Assembly: GCF_038396675.1 (NCBI RefSeq)
Contig: NC_088921.1
Location: 22,866,001-22,930,000, forward strand
Direction: 5' to 3'
Source of the DNA: Hydra vulgaris
Lineage: Eukaryota > Cnidaria > Hydrozoa > Anthoathecata > Hydridae
Length of the DNA stretch: 64,000 bases
Shown: positions 14,264-25,399 of the stretch, one piece after another
Layout: each line of letters opens with the position of its first letter
How positions within the stretch are numbered: position 1 is the stretch's first letter
Made by a program: the position numbers and the translations under genes
The notes under the pieces: generated by a model
What the model was told of the DNA's origin: nothing
The model's database searches: none
Seen by the model: only the letters and a program-made list of their open reading frames with translations

Positions 14264-14269
14264 TTATTA

Positions 14270-16190
14270 AATTGCTTGTTTTTAATTATTGTTCATACAG
14301 GTTTTAAGAAATTTACTAAGAAATTTCTTAAAGCCTATATGAACTTTCAGAAACAACTTTTAAGTTCTATTGGTGACTAAAAAAGTTGATTATAGCAAGA
14401 CATAATAGATAGGGTTAGGAATTTCATTTTTTAGAAATTGTTTTTTGTCAATTGCCAATTAAAGCTAATTTATACAGCTGCTTTATAGTTTTCTGCTATC
14501 GAATCATTAAAAAAATAATTTTGTAGGTGTATACATACCAACACGATGCTAATTTTTTCTCATAAAATCAATATGCTATTAGATGATTGCCATTTAGGAA
14601 TACTGCAAGACAATTTGAGACCAGTTTCCTTATTTTTTATTTCATTTGTGCTTTCTAATGAACAAGAAAAAGAATTTTTGGTTTAAAACCTGATGCAAGC
14701 AACATTTTCAAAACTAATATACTTGTTGTAAGAATATCTAATTAAATGTATACTTGTGTGTATCAGTGATACACACACATTAAAATAACTGTATTTTAAT
14801 TTTTTGTTGCTTTTTTTATTTTATATTTTTATAGAATAAATATTAGAATAAAAAGTTACACAATGTCAAACACAGATCAACTAAACAATGGTGTTTATAA
14901 AAACCCTTTATCAGGTTTGTTTTTTTTCTTTCTTCGTTCATTATTTGTTTTCACTTTAGTTTCTAATTGTTTTGAAAAATGCTTCATTCCATTATTTTAA
15001 ACTATTGAATTAAAACTTTCAGTTATTTGTCTAATTTTATTTTTAATATGGTTTTTAAAAATCTTTTTTGTTGGTTTGTTGCATGCTGTGGTCCTATAAT
15101 GAACAACTTTCAATTTAAAAAAAGTAAACAGTGGTACAATTGTGATTGTCATTTTAGAGTTTGTTCTACCACACCCCTGATAACATTCTGGAATAGCCTA
15201 ACAAAGGTTCAAGCAGTTTATAGTCTGAGAAATAAGAATAAAAATTATCAGTATCACACTTGCAGGTAAGAAGCGAAAAAACTGTAAAAAAAGTGTGGGT
15301 TTTCTAATCAGAAATTTAAGAGAGTATTAAAAAATGAAGAAGAAATGTTTATATTATAATTATTTTTATATTTCAATAAATGTTTTAGTTTGAATTTGAA
15401 TTCATTTTGAACTCAAATCTTCCATCATTCTTCCATCAAGTTAAGTTTTTGTTTTTGTCTAATTTTATTTAAAATCTTAGTTTTGTCATTTAAAATACCT
15501 TATATTGAATGAGTTTTATTTTTACAATAGTTAAATGTTTGTTTATTTTTGCTAAATATTGCTTAAGTGTTAGGGTGTCAGATGGCACCCTCAAAAAAGA
15601 TTCTCCATGGCTCCATGATACTACAAACAAAATTTTAGCTCAATTGAACAAGTTTTAGAGATCCCCAAGGTCATTTAAGTAATGAATTTTATGTAAAAAC
15701 AACCTGTACATGGCATGCAATGGCATACTTTGACTTAAAGAAGAGGATATTGGGTCCTGTTGATGATCCTAGGCTTATGCTGAAAGAGTTGGAAAAAAAG
15801 ATCTCAAACATTTGATGGTGACAAGCCAGCCATGATAAATTATAGCCAATCATTTTTTTAATTTAGAGTGTAGCTCCATTCTTTCTTTCCATATTGGAGG
15901 CACTTTTGTCAAAGCATATTCCAACAATGTTTTAATCACACTGTCATGACTTCAAAAGTGCAAGAACTGTATCAGCAGCATTTTTTCCCAACTAGCAAAG
16001 TAGCTTTAGAATGCCAAGAAGTTTTATAATGTTGTCTTCAAGTGATGAAGACATCATTTCCTGATGGCTGCAGTCAGAAGCTACTGTCTGCAGTTTTAGT
16101 TGCATAAAGTGTTGTTTTATTCTGCATTTTGTTCCTGTTTCCTGACTTTTATTTTGTCAGCAGGAACGATGCATTCATTGTTTTATGAGG
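14270..16190. other. No confident gene
   Basis: AT-rich. It holds the weak exon candidate at 14863 and an 11-bp-arm hairpin (TGTGTGTATCA) near 14755-14778. The 15600-16100 part is somewhat richer in codons, but every frame is broken and I recognise no family. Confidence 0.35.
14863..14914 (+). other. Possible short first coding exon
   Basis: An ATG opens a 17-codon frame (MSNTDQLNNGVYKNPLS) that ends at a plausible donor (TCAG/GTTTGT). A T-rich tract ending TATAG lies about 30 bp upstream and could be a cis- or trans-splice acceptor. Possible downstream pieces are an acceptor (ACTTTCAG) at about 15021, followed by an open stretch to 15269 ending in GCAG/GTAAGA. I do not recognise the product and cannot join the pieces in one frame. 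This is a weak candidate only. Confidence 0.2.
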
Positions 16191-16195
16191 TTAGT

Positions 16196-16280
16196 TTGTT
16201 TGTTGAAAAGCAGTTTAATCTTTTCCAGAATATGATTCCTGTCTCTTGTAGGATCTCTGGACTTACTTCAAAATGTTGTA
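16196..16280 (+). repeat. Dispersed repeat, copy A
   Basis: GTTGAAAAGCAGTTTAATCT and the next 60 bp match 19242-19332 in the same orientation with mismatches and small indels. The repeat type is unknown. Confidence 0.6.
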
Positions 16281-16445
16281 AATGATTCAGATTGCTTGGA
16301 AAGCGAATTGGAAAGTTGACTATTTGTGTTAGAGAAAAACCAAAAGTTGTGGACCTTAATACATGCAAAATCACTGATTTTAGAGCCAATTCATTTAGTG
16401 TGATGAGCATTAAAGTTACCAATAACAACAATATTGACAATTCGA
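16255..16445 (-). pseudogene. Fragment of the jockey-like LINE endonuclease domain
   Basis: Read on the minus strand, this gives NIVVIGNFNAHHTK and, in a second frame, FSLTQIVNFPIRFPSNLNHL. Both align with the endonuclease region of the LINE at 39079-42470 (VVVGDFNAHHSEW and QSLTQIVNSLNRHPDNPNHL). A frameshift separates them. It is a short dead scrap of the same family. Confidence 0.7.
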
Positions 16446-16449
16446 ATCT

Positions 16450-17800
16450 ACAACCTTATGAATTTTTTTTATTTATTTTGTAATCATATATTCAATTTGT
16501 TTTCTGCTTTTCTTTGTTTGAGAATAATTTTGACTTTTTTTTTACTATTGTCTCTTTCCTTATAATATGTTTCTACAACTGTTTCTTACAATATGTTTCT
16601 ACTGTCATTGATTGTTTGTTTTTGGAACCAATGATAATACCCAAAGTTTTCCATGGCGTCACATCCTAAAGGAGGCCGAGCTCCAATTATTGTTTCATTT
16701 GGAAATTATTGTTTCATTCGGAAATATTGTTTCATTCGGAAAACCAATCAGCCAGAGGTTGTCTTGACTTTTTGTAGACTTAGGTAAAGACTTAGCTATT
16801 ATTCTCTTTTATAAATTTATAAATATTTATATCTTATATTATATCTCTATATACCCATTTATATCTATTATATATTTATTTATATGTCTTTATTATATCT
16901 CTATAAATCTATCTTATAAATTATCTCTAAACATGAATATTAATATATTTACAATGACATAACACACAATTTGACAATTTGCCATGCTTAAGAATAATTT
17001 AAAGTTGTTATCTGTTTTTCAACACATCTGTTAGCATGGGTTATATTTGTTGGATAAAAAAAAGTTATCTAGTTACCAATCGTGCATAATTGTTAACAGT
17101 TAGAGTTAAAATATTTCATTTCAGAATTTAGCAAAAAAAACTTTTTTAATCTGAAATGTCAAAACAACAGACAAGATGGAGGCATAGTCAATTGGTCAGG
17201 TGCAGCATCTACTTTTTTAATAAAGTCTGGGTTGTGTTTAAGAAAACACCAAGAACAATTTAGTAGCCAATATTGAGCTTCAAAAACCCTGCCAAAGCAT
17301 GCCATTGCACACTTTGTACGGGCTATTTTTATCTAAATTTCAAAACTTTGATAATCTTTGGTGATCTATAAAACTTATTCAATTAAGCTGAACTTTTTTG
17401 TGCATTATCATGGGTTCATAGAGAATCTTTTTTTTTTTTTTTGTGGGGGGGGGGGGTACCTTCTAAGACTTTCATCAACAACAAAAAAATCCTATATACC
17501 TTGTGACACCCTATTAAGTGCATTATTGTTTTTCCGAAAAAAAAATTGTTGCGTAATTTATTTATAATCGCTAACACATGTTTATACAAATAAATATAAA
17601 TGCATTTAAATGATAAAAGTACAAGCACTCATTTTTAGTAATTCAGCAATAATTCAAAAAATGCAGAAAAGATAAGTTGTTTTAACTATGATCGCAAATA
17701 TTATGGAAAAGAATGTGAGTAACAACATTAATTCAAAGTTCAGCATCCTAGTATTTAACTAGTAAATATTTTTTAAACATAGCCACATCATCAAGATGTT
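16450..17800. other. No gene recognised
   Basis: AT-rich with short ATTGTTTCATT(C/T)GGAAA duplications near 16688-16740 and a T-run followed by a run of about 14 G at 17430-17456. No coding sequence is supported. Confidence 0.4.
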
Positions 17801-17819
17801 TACAATAGGTTAGATAATT

Positions 17820-19000
17820 TAGCACCAGAGAAAAGTCAGTCAGTTTTAACAATTTTTAAAGATCTGTGCCATCATCTAAGTGGAAAACATCAGATCATGG
17901 ATAGCAACCAACATCTGATTGATATTGTTACTGGAGATATGCTGTCCTTGTCATTTTGGAAAGTATGGCTTTTAAAAAGTTATGTGAAGCACTTAATCCA
18001 AGCTTTTAAATGCTGGGGCTTAAAACATCTCGCCACTTCGAACTAAATCAGCTGAGATATGGATGAATCTAAAAAATTTTTTTGCTACAGTTAATAAGTT
18101 ATGTTTGAAACTTGGTACATGTTATAACAGATGCATGTGTTAATATAAATTGAAAAAACATATTGCCTCATTGTTGACTACAAAAAGAGAATTCATTTGC
18201 TCAGCTGTAAGTGCTTTTTTGACTCATGCTCAACAAAAGAGTTATATTACATTTTGAAGAAGTCATTCAAACCTTTGAGACCATCAACTATCACTCCAGA
18301 CTGAGCCGTGGCAAAGCTCCCTCACACACCCTAATTGAGGGAGCCCAGTGAATTTAAGGAGCCTTTTGCAAATTTAGGGGTCTTTTTGCAAATGTATGTA
18401 GTTTTTTTTTAGTAGTGCCTAATGGAAAAATTTGTAAATTTTTAGGGCCTTTATGACAATTTTTTGAGGGGGCCATGGACACAGTAGCCAAGGCACTAAC
18501 TACAAACAATCCTTTTAATATAATAAAAGTATTTGTTTGAAATAACTGATGAAGTTAAACAGAAGTTTGTTGCAGAAATTGATTTAGAAGAGTCAGGCTC
18601 TGATTGACTGGTTTTCCTACCAACACATTACCCATACACTTCAACTTGTTGTTTGTCATTCTAGCTTATCATCAGATTTGTTGCAGAGTGAACTAAAACT
18701 TTATATGATCAATGCAACTTGCTGAAAAAAAAAGCTTATGAAAATTGCGACACTCCTTAAAGCTCTCACTAGCATAATAATTTAACTTGATTCCAAGTTC
18801 AAAATCAGTCAGTGCAATAGAAACCTTTACATTGAGCTGCCAAAGATGTTAGCTTCATTTTTAGCTGCAACAGACTAAATTGCAGTTGTATTGGATAAAC
18901 GCTTCAAGATTTTACAATGTTTTCAAAACAAGAAAGTTTACATTTGTCAATCACTAATGGACCAAGTTTTTGATTTATCACCAACAGAAAAAAAAAACTC
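17820..19000 (+). pseudogene. Very decayed hAT transposase (ZBED1-like)
   Basis: Scattered pieces in changing frames recall a ZBED-type hAT protein in the right order. They are a segment like ESMAFKKLCEALNP (17955-18000), then KTSRHFEL, then ITDACVNIN (about 18125-18150, where hAT has TTDAWTS), then FICSAVSAFLTHA, and IAVVLDKRFKI (18884-18920), the LLDPRFK block. There are many stops and indels and no ends could be found. Recognition is by eye from family knowledge. Confidence 0.5.
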
Positions 19001-19241
19001 TTAATAAGTGTAATCATAAATATGTTAATATGTATTAACATATAATAAGTGTTTACTACTTTTAATCAAGCAAACCCAAAAAAAAGGTCAAGGCGCTTTG
19101 TCCTAATGGTAGAATGTGCTTCTGTAACTACAATCAATCTAAATCACTGAACAGCATAGCATCAAGTAGATAAATATAAAACTTATATAATTATTGTAAA
19201 CAATTATATAATTTCCCAATTCTTGAACAACTTTTCATGAG

Positions 19242-19332
19242 ATTTGTTGAAAAGCAGTTTAATCTTTTGTTGAATATGTTTTGTTTCTCTTATGGAAAGT
19301 CTGGACTTACTCCAATATTCTAACAACTATAA
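19242..19332 (+). repeat. Dispersed repeat, copy B
   Basis: Second copy of the 16196-16280 repeat, sharing TTGTTGAAAAGCAGTTTAAT and GTCTGGACTTACT. Confidence 0.6.
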
Positions 19333-19964
19333 ATGCCTGTTTAGACAAGCATGGTGAAGTGCTTAGTCAGTGAACTCTTGCTTGGTCGTCTTTAGTTTTT
19401 ATCATAAAATGTAAACTTTGTGTTTTGTTTTTTTTGTAATTTAATTTAGAAGACTGGAAAAAGTTTAAAAACTTTAAAAAAAGAATTTCTTTAATTGATA
19501 ACTTGCTAAAGTTTTTAACATCTCATTTGCTAATACCTTTCTTAAGCCAACAAAAGCTAATACTTTTCTTAAGCCAACCAAAGCTAATACTTTTCTATAT
19601 TAATTAAAAGTTTTTAAACATCTCATTTGCTCATTTAATTAACTATATCATTTCAGTTTATTATATTATTTAATTTTTTATATCATTTAATTTAAAAATA
19701 TTATTACTACTGAATGCTGATAACATTGTGAAAAAAAAACTACAAATGTATAGTTCGAAGATCTTCAAGTCTCTAACGCTAAAATAAAAATTCTACTTTA
19801 TGCAAAAGTTTTAAATTTTATCAAAAAGCCTTCAAAAACGCTACCTTGTTAAGTTTAAAAACACATTACACAGTTGTTTGACAAATTTTAATAAAATCAG
19901 CGTAACTTTAATTTTATTTAGTATAAGTGAAGATGCAATAATTATAAGTTTGACAAATAAAAAA

Positions 19965-20165
19965 CTACTTTTGATGTATATAATAATACTTTTGATGTAT
20001 ATAATAATACCTTTGACAAATATAATAATACCTTTGACGAATATAATAATACCTTTGACGAATATAATAATACCTTTGACGAATATAATAATACCTTTGA
20101 CGAATATAATAATACCTTTGACGAATAAATAATACCTTTGACGAAAAAATAATACCTTTGACAAA
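19965..20165. repeat. 21-bp tandem array
   Basis: About nine copies of a 21-bp unit (CCTTTGACGAATATAATA plus ATA); the first two and last two copies diverge. Because 21 is a multiple of three, both strands read open as heptapeptide repeats (minus strand GIIIFVK). I regard this as a minisatellite, not a gene. Confidence 0.9.
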
Positions 20166-20314
20166 TTATTGTTCTTATAATATGATCAAATAAACTTATA
20201 TATATAAAGTGTGTTCCGTGTTAATATACCAATTTTTTTTATTAATAATTTTTATTAAATGGTATTTTGTTTTCCAGTTTCCAATTGATGCGGAGGTTTA
20301 GCTTAAATTTAATA

Positions 20315-20695
20315 GAATAATTCTGGTCGAAATCTCATCACGATTCCGGTTGGCCTTCTTAATGACAAAGCTATTTATGCTGCAATGATTTTATGCAATC
20401 GCCGATTTCCTGATATTGACGGTTTACAAGGCCCAATCTTGTGTTTTGCATATCAATGTAATAGTGATCCATTTTCAAAAAACTATAAAACGTTTGATAA
20501 CTGTTGCTAACCAGCATTGCAATGATGGTAAAAATAACATTTGTTGTCGTTTACAATTAGTTCCTAGAATAAAATGTAAAAATTTGAATTCAAAATTTGA
20601 GCGTATACAAGGTGCAGTTATAGAGCTCAATATTAACAATGTATCCCGCCAAAAAGACTTTCTATGTGGATTTTACGCAATTGCAAATGAAAATT
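20315..20695 (+). pseudogene. Ulp1-like (C48) cysteine protease fragment, transposon-associated type
   Basis: The first frame gives LLNDKAIYAAMILCNRRFPD followed by IDGLQGPILCF, matching the W-L-x-D start of Ulp1-like domains carried by many animal transposons. After a frameshift the second frame (to 20695) gives an HCNDG-like segment and ends in FLCGFYAIANEN, which aligns with the DCG-FAIA block around the catalytic Cys. The usual Asp before CG is Leu here. The fragment is about 125 residues with at least one frameshift. The family call is from motif order only. Confidence 0.5.
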
Positions 20696-20767
20696 AAATT
20701 TTTATGTTGGAGATTTGATTTTGTCAATTTCTAAGGCTTTTTTTATTTCATTTTAGAATAAAATAAA

Positions 20768-20796
20768 ATCATCGTTTTTCTATGAAAAACGATGAT
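20768..20796. repeat. 13-bp perfect hairpin
   Basis: ATCATCGTTTTTC, loop TAT, then the exact complement. It lies just 3' of the Ulp1-like fragment, is followed by no U-tract, and has no known role. Confidence 0.85.
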
Positions 20797-20879
20797 CACA
20801 CTATAATAATTTTAACATATGATCTGTCGTATTGTTTCGCAAATCTTGTATTAGAATTTTTTTTTTTCCTTTATTTATT

Positions 20880-21045
20880 TAGGTTTCAAGATGTCTTAAT
20901 GGTCTTATCACAGAGTACCGATGAATAGTATTCAACCAGGAAGTTCACACCTCCTTCCTTACCAATGAGGCATGCATGTCCAGAGGCAGCTTTGAATAGA
21001 CCTCCGATTCGAAGCCGCCTCCAGCACAGAATTCGGCAGATCACT
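20880..21045 (+). repeat. Dispersed repeat, copy 2 (possibly SINE-like)
   Basis: The first 90 bp match 6635-6722 (minus strand): CTTAATGGTCTTATCACAGA and AAGTTCACACCTCCTTCCTT. It extends further, to CCTCCGATTCGAAGCCGCC (21001-21019). The GATTCGAAGCC part resembles a pol III box B (GGTTCGANTCC). A T-run precedes it. A SINE origin is an inference. Confidence 0.55.
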
Positions 21046-21049
21046 TTTT

Positions 21050-22060
21050 TTTTGGTAAGGCGTTGACAATCTTACAAAAAAAACACCAATGTAAGATTTG
21101 TTAAGACAATATTTTCACAGCATATTCGGCGGATCACATTTAAATAATTCTAAGGTGTGATCTGTCAAATTTTAATTTTAGTCTGAATTATTTGAATAAA
21201 GCAAAAACACGAAACTTTTATTGCATCTGTTTCATTTTTTAATTTGTTTGGTTTAATACTAACGCAAAACTGACCTATTTCCGGTCACGTCCTAATTCTG
21301 GCCTATTTTCAAAGCACTAATATCTTTAATGAAGAGTGGGATCCATCTGTTATAAAATAAAAAAATAATATCTTAGCTTATTTAACGATTTTTTATTATA
21401 ATATAATTTTTAAAATATTCAGTTTAAAATATACTATGATGCTTCATTTCAACTTCTCCGTAAACTTAATGTTTGGTATTTTCAAAGTTTTAATGATTAA
21501 ATTCAAGTTCTATTACGTTTGTAAATCGCTTGAATTGCAAGTAATATTGGAAAGCAATATTGTTAAAACTGTATATGTATTTGTGTGTACTTTGTAAAAA
21601 ATCAATTCTTTTAGTTTGTGAATTTCTTTATACAATCAGAATTAATTTCAAATGGTCAGAAATAGGTCTTTTAGCTAGCATCTAAAAAATTGATGCCTAA
21701 ACATATGTTAACTTTAATTTTGTTAAAAACTTGATATGATTGATAAGATTGATAAAAACATTCATCGTTAAATAACCTATTTAAATCTAAATTTGTTCGC
21801 TTATACTACACAATGCGAATTTTTTTCTTTAATAATAAATTCTAAATAGCCTTAAATAGATCGGTTTACTCAAACGCGAAGCAAGCATATTGCACTACAC
21901 GCTCTACATGATTTTTTAATAAGCCTAAGTTAAATTAACATAGCTTATGTTTGAATTAAAACAATATTTTACAACAAGAGATCTACTAAAAAATTATATT
22001 AGGATAATTATAAAATTAATGCATATGAAAATTTACGATACATAAAGAACTTTGTTTTGC
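21050..22060. other. No gene recognised
   Basis: AT-rich. No coding frame or structured repeat beyond short local motifs. Confidence 0.4.
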
Positions 22061-22064
22061 AATG

Positions 22065-22182
22065 ACTTTCCAATACAATGAATTTTTTCAAAAAAAAAAT
22101 GTTTAAAATGTGTGTATGACTATTACCAGTCATACACACATTGTAAACATGTCTTTTGAAATAATTTATTGTATTGGAAAGT
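22065..22182. repeat. Fold-back inverted repeat
   Basis: ACTTTCCAATACAATGAATT starts an arm of about 57 bp that returns, with a few mismatches, as its complement after the loop ATTACC (22122-22127). The inner 12 bp of each arm (GTGTGTATGACT) are perfect. It resembles a small fold-back MITE, but no target duplication is clear. Confidence 0.75.
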
Positions 22183-22262
22183 TATAGTTACAATTATAAC
22201 AACCCAGTCTATAAACTTTTATAACTGCACTTACTTCCCCTCTAGCTATTTAACCTTTACCT

Positions 22263-22300
22263 AGCATATAGTAAGCATAATATTATGCTCACTATATGCT
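22263..22300. repeat. 38-bp palindrome
   Basis: AGCATATAGT...ACTATATGCT with one mismatched base pair and no loop. It lies 130 bp left of the Kolobok-like element. Confidence 0.8.
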
Positions 22301-22433
22301 TTTATACACAGCCGGCTCGTATTATTATCGGCTATATTATACACAGTCGTATATATCGGCTATATCGGGTTTATTATCCTCAGCCAGCTCGTTGCGTGTG
22401 CGAAGTGTGCGAAACACACAGGCGCCGCATTAA

Positions 22434-25007
22434 GGTTCACCTATAAAAAAAAGGCACAAAATTAAAAAAAAGTCGTTAATTCTATGTTGGATGATTTTTA
22501 TACAAAATTTATTCAGCTTTCTTATTGTGAAAAAAAAAGTTTAAAATATATTTTAGTTTTTTTGTTATTAAACAAAATCTTGTACTTTGTATTTTTAAAA
22601 CGCATAACAACGCACATAAAAACATACTGGCAACCAAAAAATTATTTATATCATCCTATCCTTAACTCATTTAAGTTATATTTTTTGAAATATGAATGTT
22701 ATGTATACTTTGCTTTATTTGTTATGCAAATTATGAACACTTTTAGTCATGCTTTTAAGTAAGAAAAGCACATTTTTTAAGATTAAAAATAAGGCTGTTC
22801 TTTGAGTTGCTTTGAGTTTCATCTCAGCTTAATATATATTTGTTATACAAACGTTTCATGCTAGGAATATGAAGATTGTGAAACTTTCTAACAAACAGAA
22901 CTTTGTGCGTTTAAAAAAGAAAAAGTTTCATGGAAATCAATTCACAAAAGCAAAAAAGCAGAATGTTGTGTCTGTTCAACACGAGGTAGCCTTTTTAAGT
23001 GGAAGAAAATTAGTTGGAAAAAAATATCAATGCAATGGCACAAACAAAAGTATTAATAACAATGAAAATTATTTATGTATTGTAAACTTTTGGAATTTAA
23101 AGAATTTAGTATCACTTCTAAAATGCCCTGAGTGTAACAGTACAATAACGTTAACAGATAACCTAACATCTCGAAAGGGTTTTTGTCATTTATTTAAAAT
23201 TAGTTGTACTTGTTGTGATTGGAATGAGTCTTCATACACATCAGTGAAGTGTTCAACTACAGATAAGTCTCAAGGAAAAACTGTGTTTGAAGCAAACCTA
23301 CGTACTGTTGTTGCTTTTCGTGAGATAGGAAAAGCTTTCAGTGGAATGGAGAAATTTACAAAATGCATGAATATGTTTAGTATGACAAACAATTCATTTA
23401 ATTACTTACAAAAAAAAGTTGCAAAGGAATATAAAAATGTAGCCATTGTATCCATGAAAAATGCAGCTTGTAAGGAAATAGACTTTAATATGAAATATAA
23501 AACTTGGAAACTATCTCATAGTTGTTCAATCAGTCAGTTAAAATCTTCTTGTTCTATGGAAAGTGATGGTGCGATAAACATTTTCAGTCGTTCCATTGAA
23601 AATTATAACATCATTTATGATAGATATCTTGGAGATGGCGATTCAGGTTCTTATAAAGAAGTTATTGATTCTCAGCCATACAAGTCTTACAATATAACAC
23701 CAGAAAAAACTTGAATGTGAGGACTTGCTCAAAAGCGAATGGGATCACGATTGCGCAGTATTGTACAGTCATATAAAAGTACGAAGACCCCAATTCATGG
23801 TAGAAATAAATCGACTGAGTCTGCGATAAACAGTATGCAAAATTATTATGGTCTTGCCATAAGAAAAGTAATGTCTATGCTATGAAGAAAGCAGTTTTTG
23901 CTATTCTTTTTCACTCGGAGTTTCCGGATCAAAACTTCGGTTTCCGGATCAAAACTTTACACATTTATTTTGCCCACGGTCTGAAAACACATGGTGTAAA
24001 TGGCAATATGATAAAATCAAAGGAACTTCTTTCTATAAAAACAAAATATCATTACCAAAGTGGATTCATGATATAATTAAGCCTATATTCTTTGATTTAT
24101 CTGCTTATACCTTGTTATTAAAATGTCTCCATGGGGATACTTAAAATGCTAATGAATATCTTAATTCATTAGTGTGGCAAAAGTGTCCAAAATCAGTTTT
24201 TGTTACCAAAGAGGTTTTTGAAATGGCAGTATACTCTGCAGTCTTACATTTTAATGATGGAGGAAATGGTATTAGAAAAGTTTTATCATCATTTGGATGT
24301 GATGGTTTTGTAACAGCCGCTAAAAATCAGAAACAAGATATTCGTAGAATAACACGTATGGAACACAAATTTCGTCAACCTGTTAAAGAGCGTAGGAAAA
24401 CTTTAAGAACAATAAAAAAAAGGTATCTTGATATTGAAAACCAAAAGGAACAACTGGGATATGAAGCTGGGGGTTTTTGATGCGTTTGCTCAACTTGTAA
24501 TTGTCTAAAACTATAAAAAAAATTTTAAAACTTGATTTTTAGTTTTTACAATTTTTCAGAAGTTCAAAACATTGTAATTTTAGTTAAACACCTGCTTTTG
24601 ACTTGAAATTTTCACAGTTTGTTCATTATAGTTAAGAGATTCATTAATGCCATGGATTTTTAATACTGATAATGGGAAATATTATTTATATGCAATGTAA
24701 CACGCAATAATGTTGATATTTAGTGCAGTCTTTAAAAAAAAAAATAATATCATCACACAGGAGCATGTATTTTTAAAAAACATGGCACAAATGAGAGACA
24801 AGGTAGTTTAGAACCAGTATGTAAATTTTTGGCACTATCTGATGTAAACAATTTTAGTTGTCCTGTGATGAAATTTTCATTTTTTTTTACACTAAAGTGT
24901 ACAAAAAAGTATGGATAATCGAGGCAAATTACTTTCAACTTTTTTTTTTCAATTCTTCAATATTTATTTTATTATATACAAAAATTTTTTTTTATAGGTG
25001 AAGGACC
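22434..25007 (+). mobile_element. Kolobok-like DNA transposon flanked by TTAA
   Basis: The left end reads GGTTCACCTATAAAAAAAA. The right end, on the minus strand, reads GGTCCTTCACCTATAAAA. They differ by a 3-bp gap. TTAA lies immediately outside both ends (22430-22433 and 25008-25011), the target duplication of Kolobok and piggyBac. The protein inside is of the Mutator-like/Kolobok type (GDGD motif), not piggyBac, so Kolobok is the best call. The element is 2574 bp with one plus-strand transposase pseudogene. Confidence 0.8.
22869..24480 (+). pseudogene. Kolobok / Mutator-like transposase, broken
   Basis: The first segment (22869-23714) is open for 281 residues. It has a zinc-binding CPEC...CTCC pattern at about residues 84-117, then the conserved NLRTVVAFREIGKAFSGME, and YLGDGDSGSYKEV around residue 255 with acidic residues expected to be catalytic. 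A frameshift at about 23715-23725 moves the protein to another frame: LAQKRMGSRLRSIVQSYKST, then AINSMQNYYGLAIRK. It meets a TGA at 23883 and a small tandem duplication (TTTCCGGATCAAAACTTCGG) at 23920-23955. It continues with FCPRSENTWCKW, has another in-frame TAA near 24142, and finishes intact (NSLVWQKCPKSVF to EQLGYEAGGF). I count one frameshift, two stops and a small insertion. It is dead, but less decayed than most elements here. Confidence 0.8.
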
Positions 25008-25310
25008 TTAAAAAGGTACAAAATTAGAATTCTGCTTAGAAACAAAATATATAGGCCTTTCTAGATCTATAACTAAAAAAGCAAAAGGTATTAAGTCTAC
25101 TTTTTTAAAAACTGAGTTATGTCTCTTGTCCATTCACAATCAGTTTTCTGCTAACCAATCAGACAAAAGTTTACATTAATAATACTTATTAATATACATT
25201 AATTTTCTATCTAAAAAAGCTCGCTTTTCTTAACAAATTCAGGCAGATCCATGCCAAAAGTTATTGGCTCACTAAGTCTTCGGGCCCACGTGAGTTTGAC
25301 GTCACATATA

Positions 25311-25312
<2 letters not shown>

Positions 25313-25392
<80 letters not shown>
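25313..25392. repeat. (TA)n microsatellite
   Basis: About 80 bp of TA repeats. Confidence 0.95.
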
Positions 25393-25394
<2 letters not shown>

Positions 25395-25399
25395 ATTAT

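Noticed and set aside
18295..18500. Possible hAT ends (GACTGAGCCGTGGC and AGTAGCCAAGGCAC)
   Set aside because: The two do not pair as terminal inverted repeats over enough length and no 8-bp duplication was found.
19085..19130. tRNA 5'-half-like sequence (TCCTAATGGTAGAATGTGC)
   Set aside because: It cannot be completed to a cloverleaf and has no box B; a chance match or a repeat scrap.
20416..20697. Intact small gene of 93 residues
   Set aside because: The open frame is only the second half of a frameshifted Ulp1-like domain whose first half is in another frame.
22484..22762. A 92-residue Lys/Phe/Tyr-rich frame at the left end of the Kolobok-like element
   Set aside because: Low-complexity AT-rich composition, no recognised domain, and an unlikely place for a gene inside the element.
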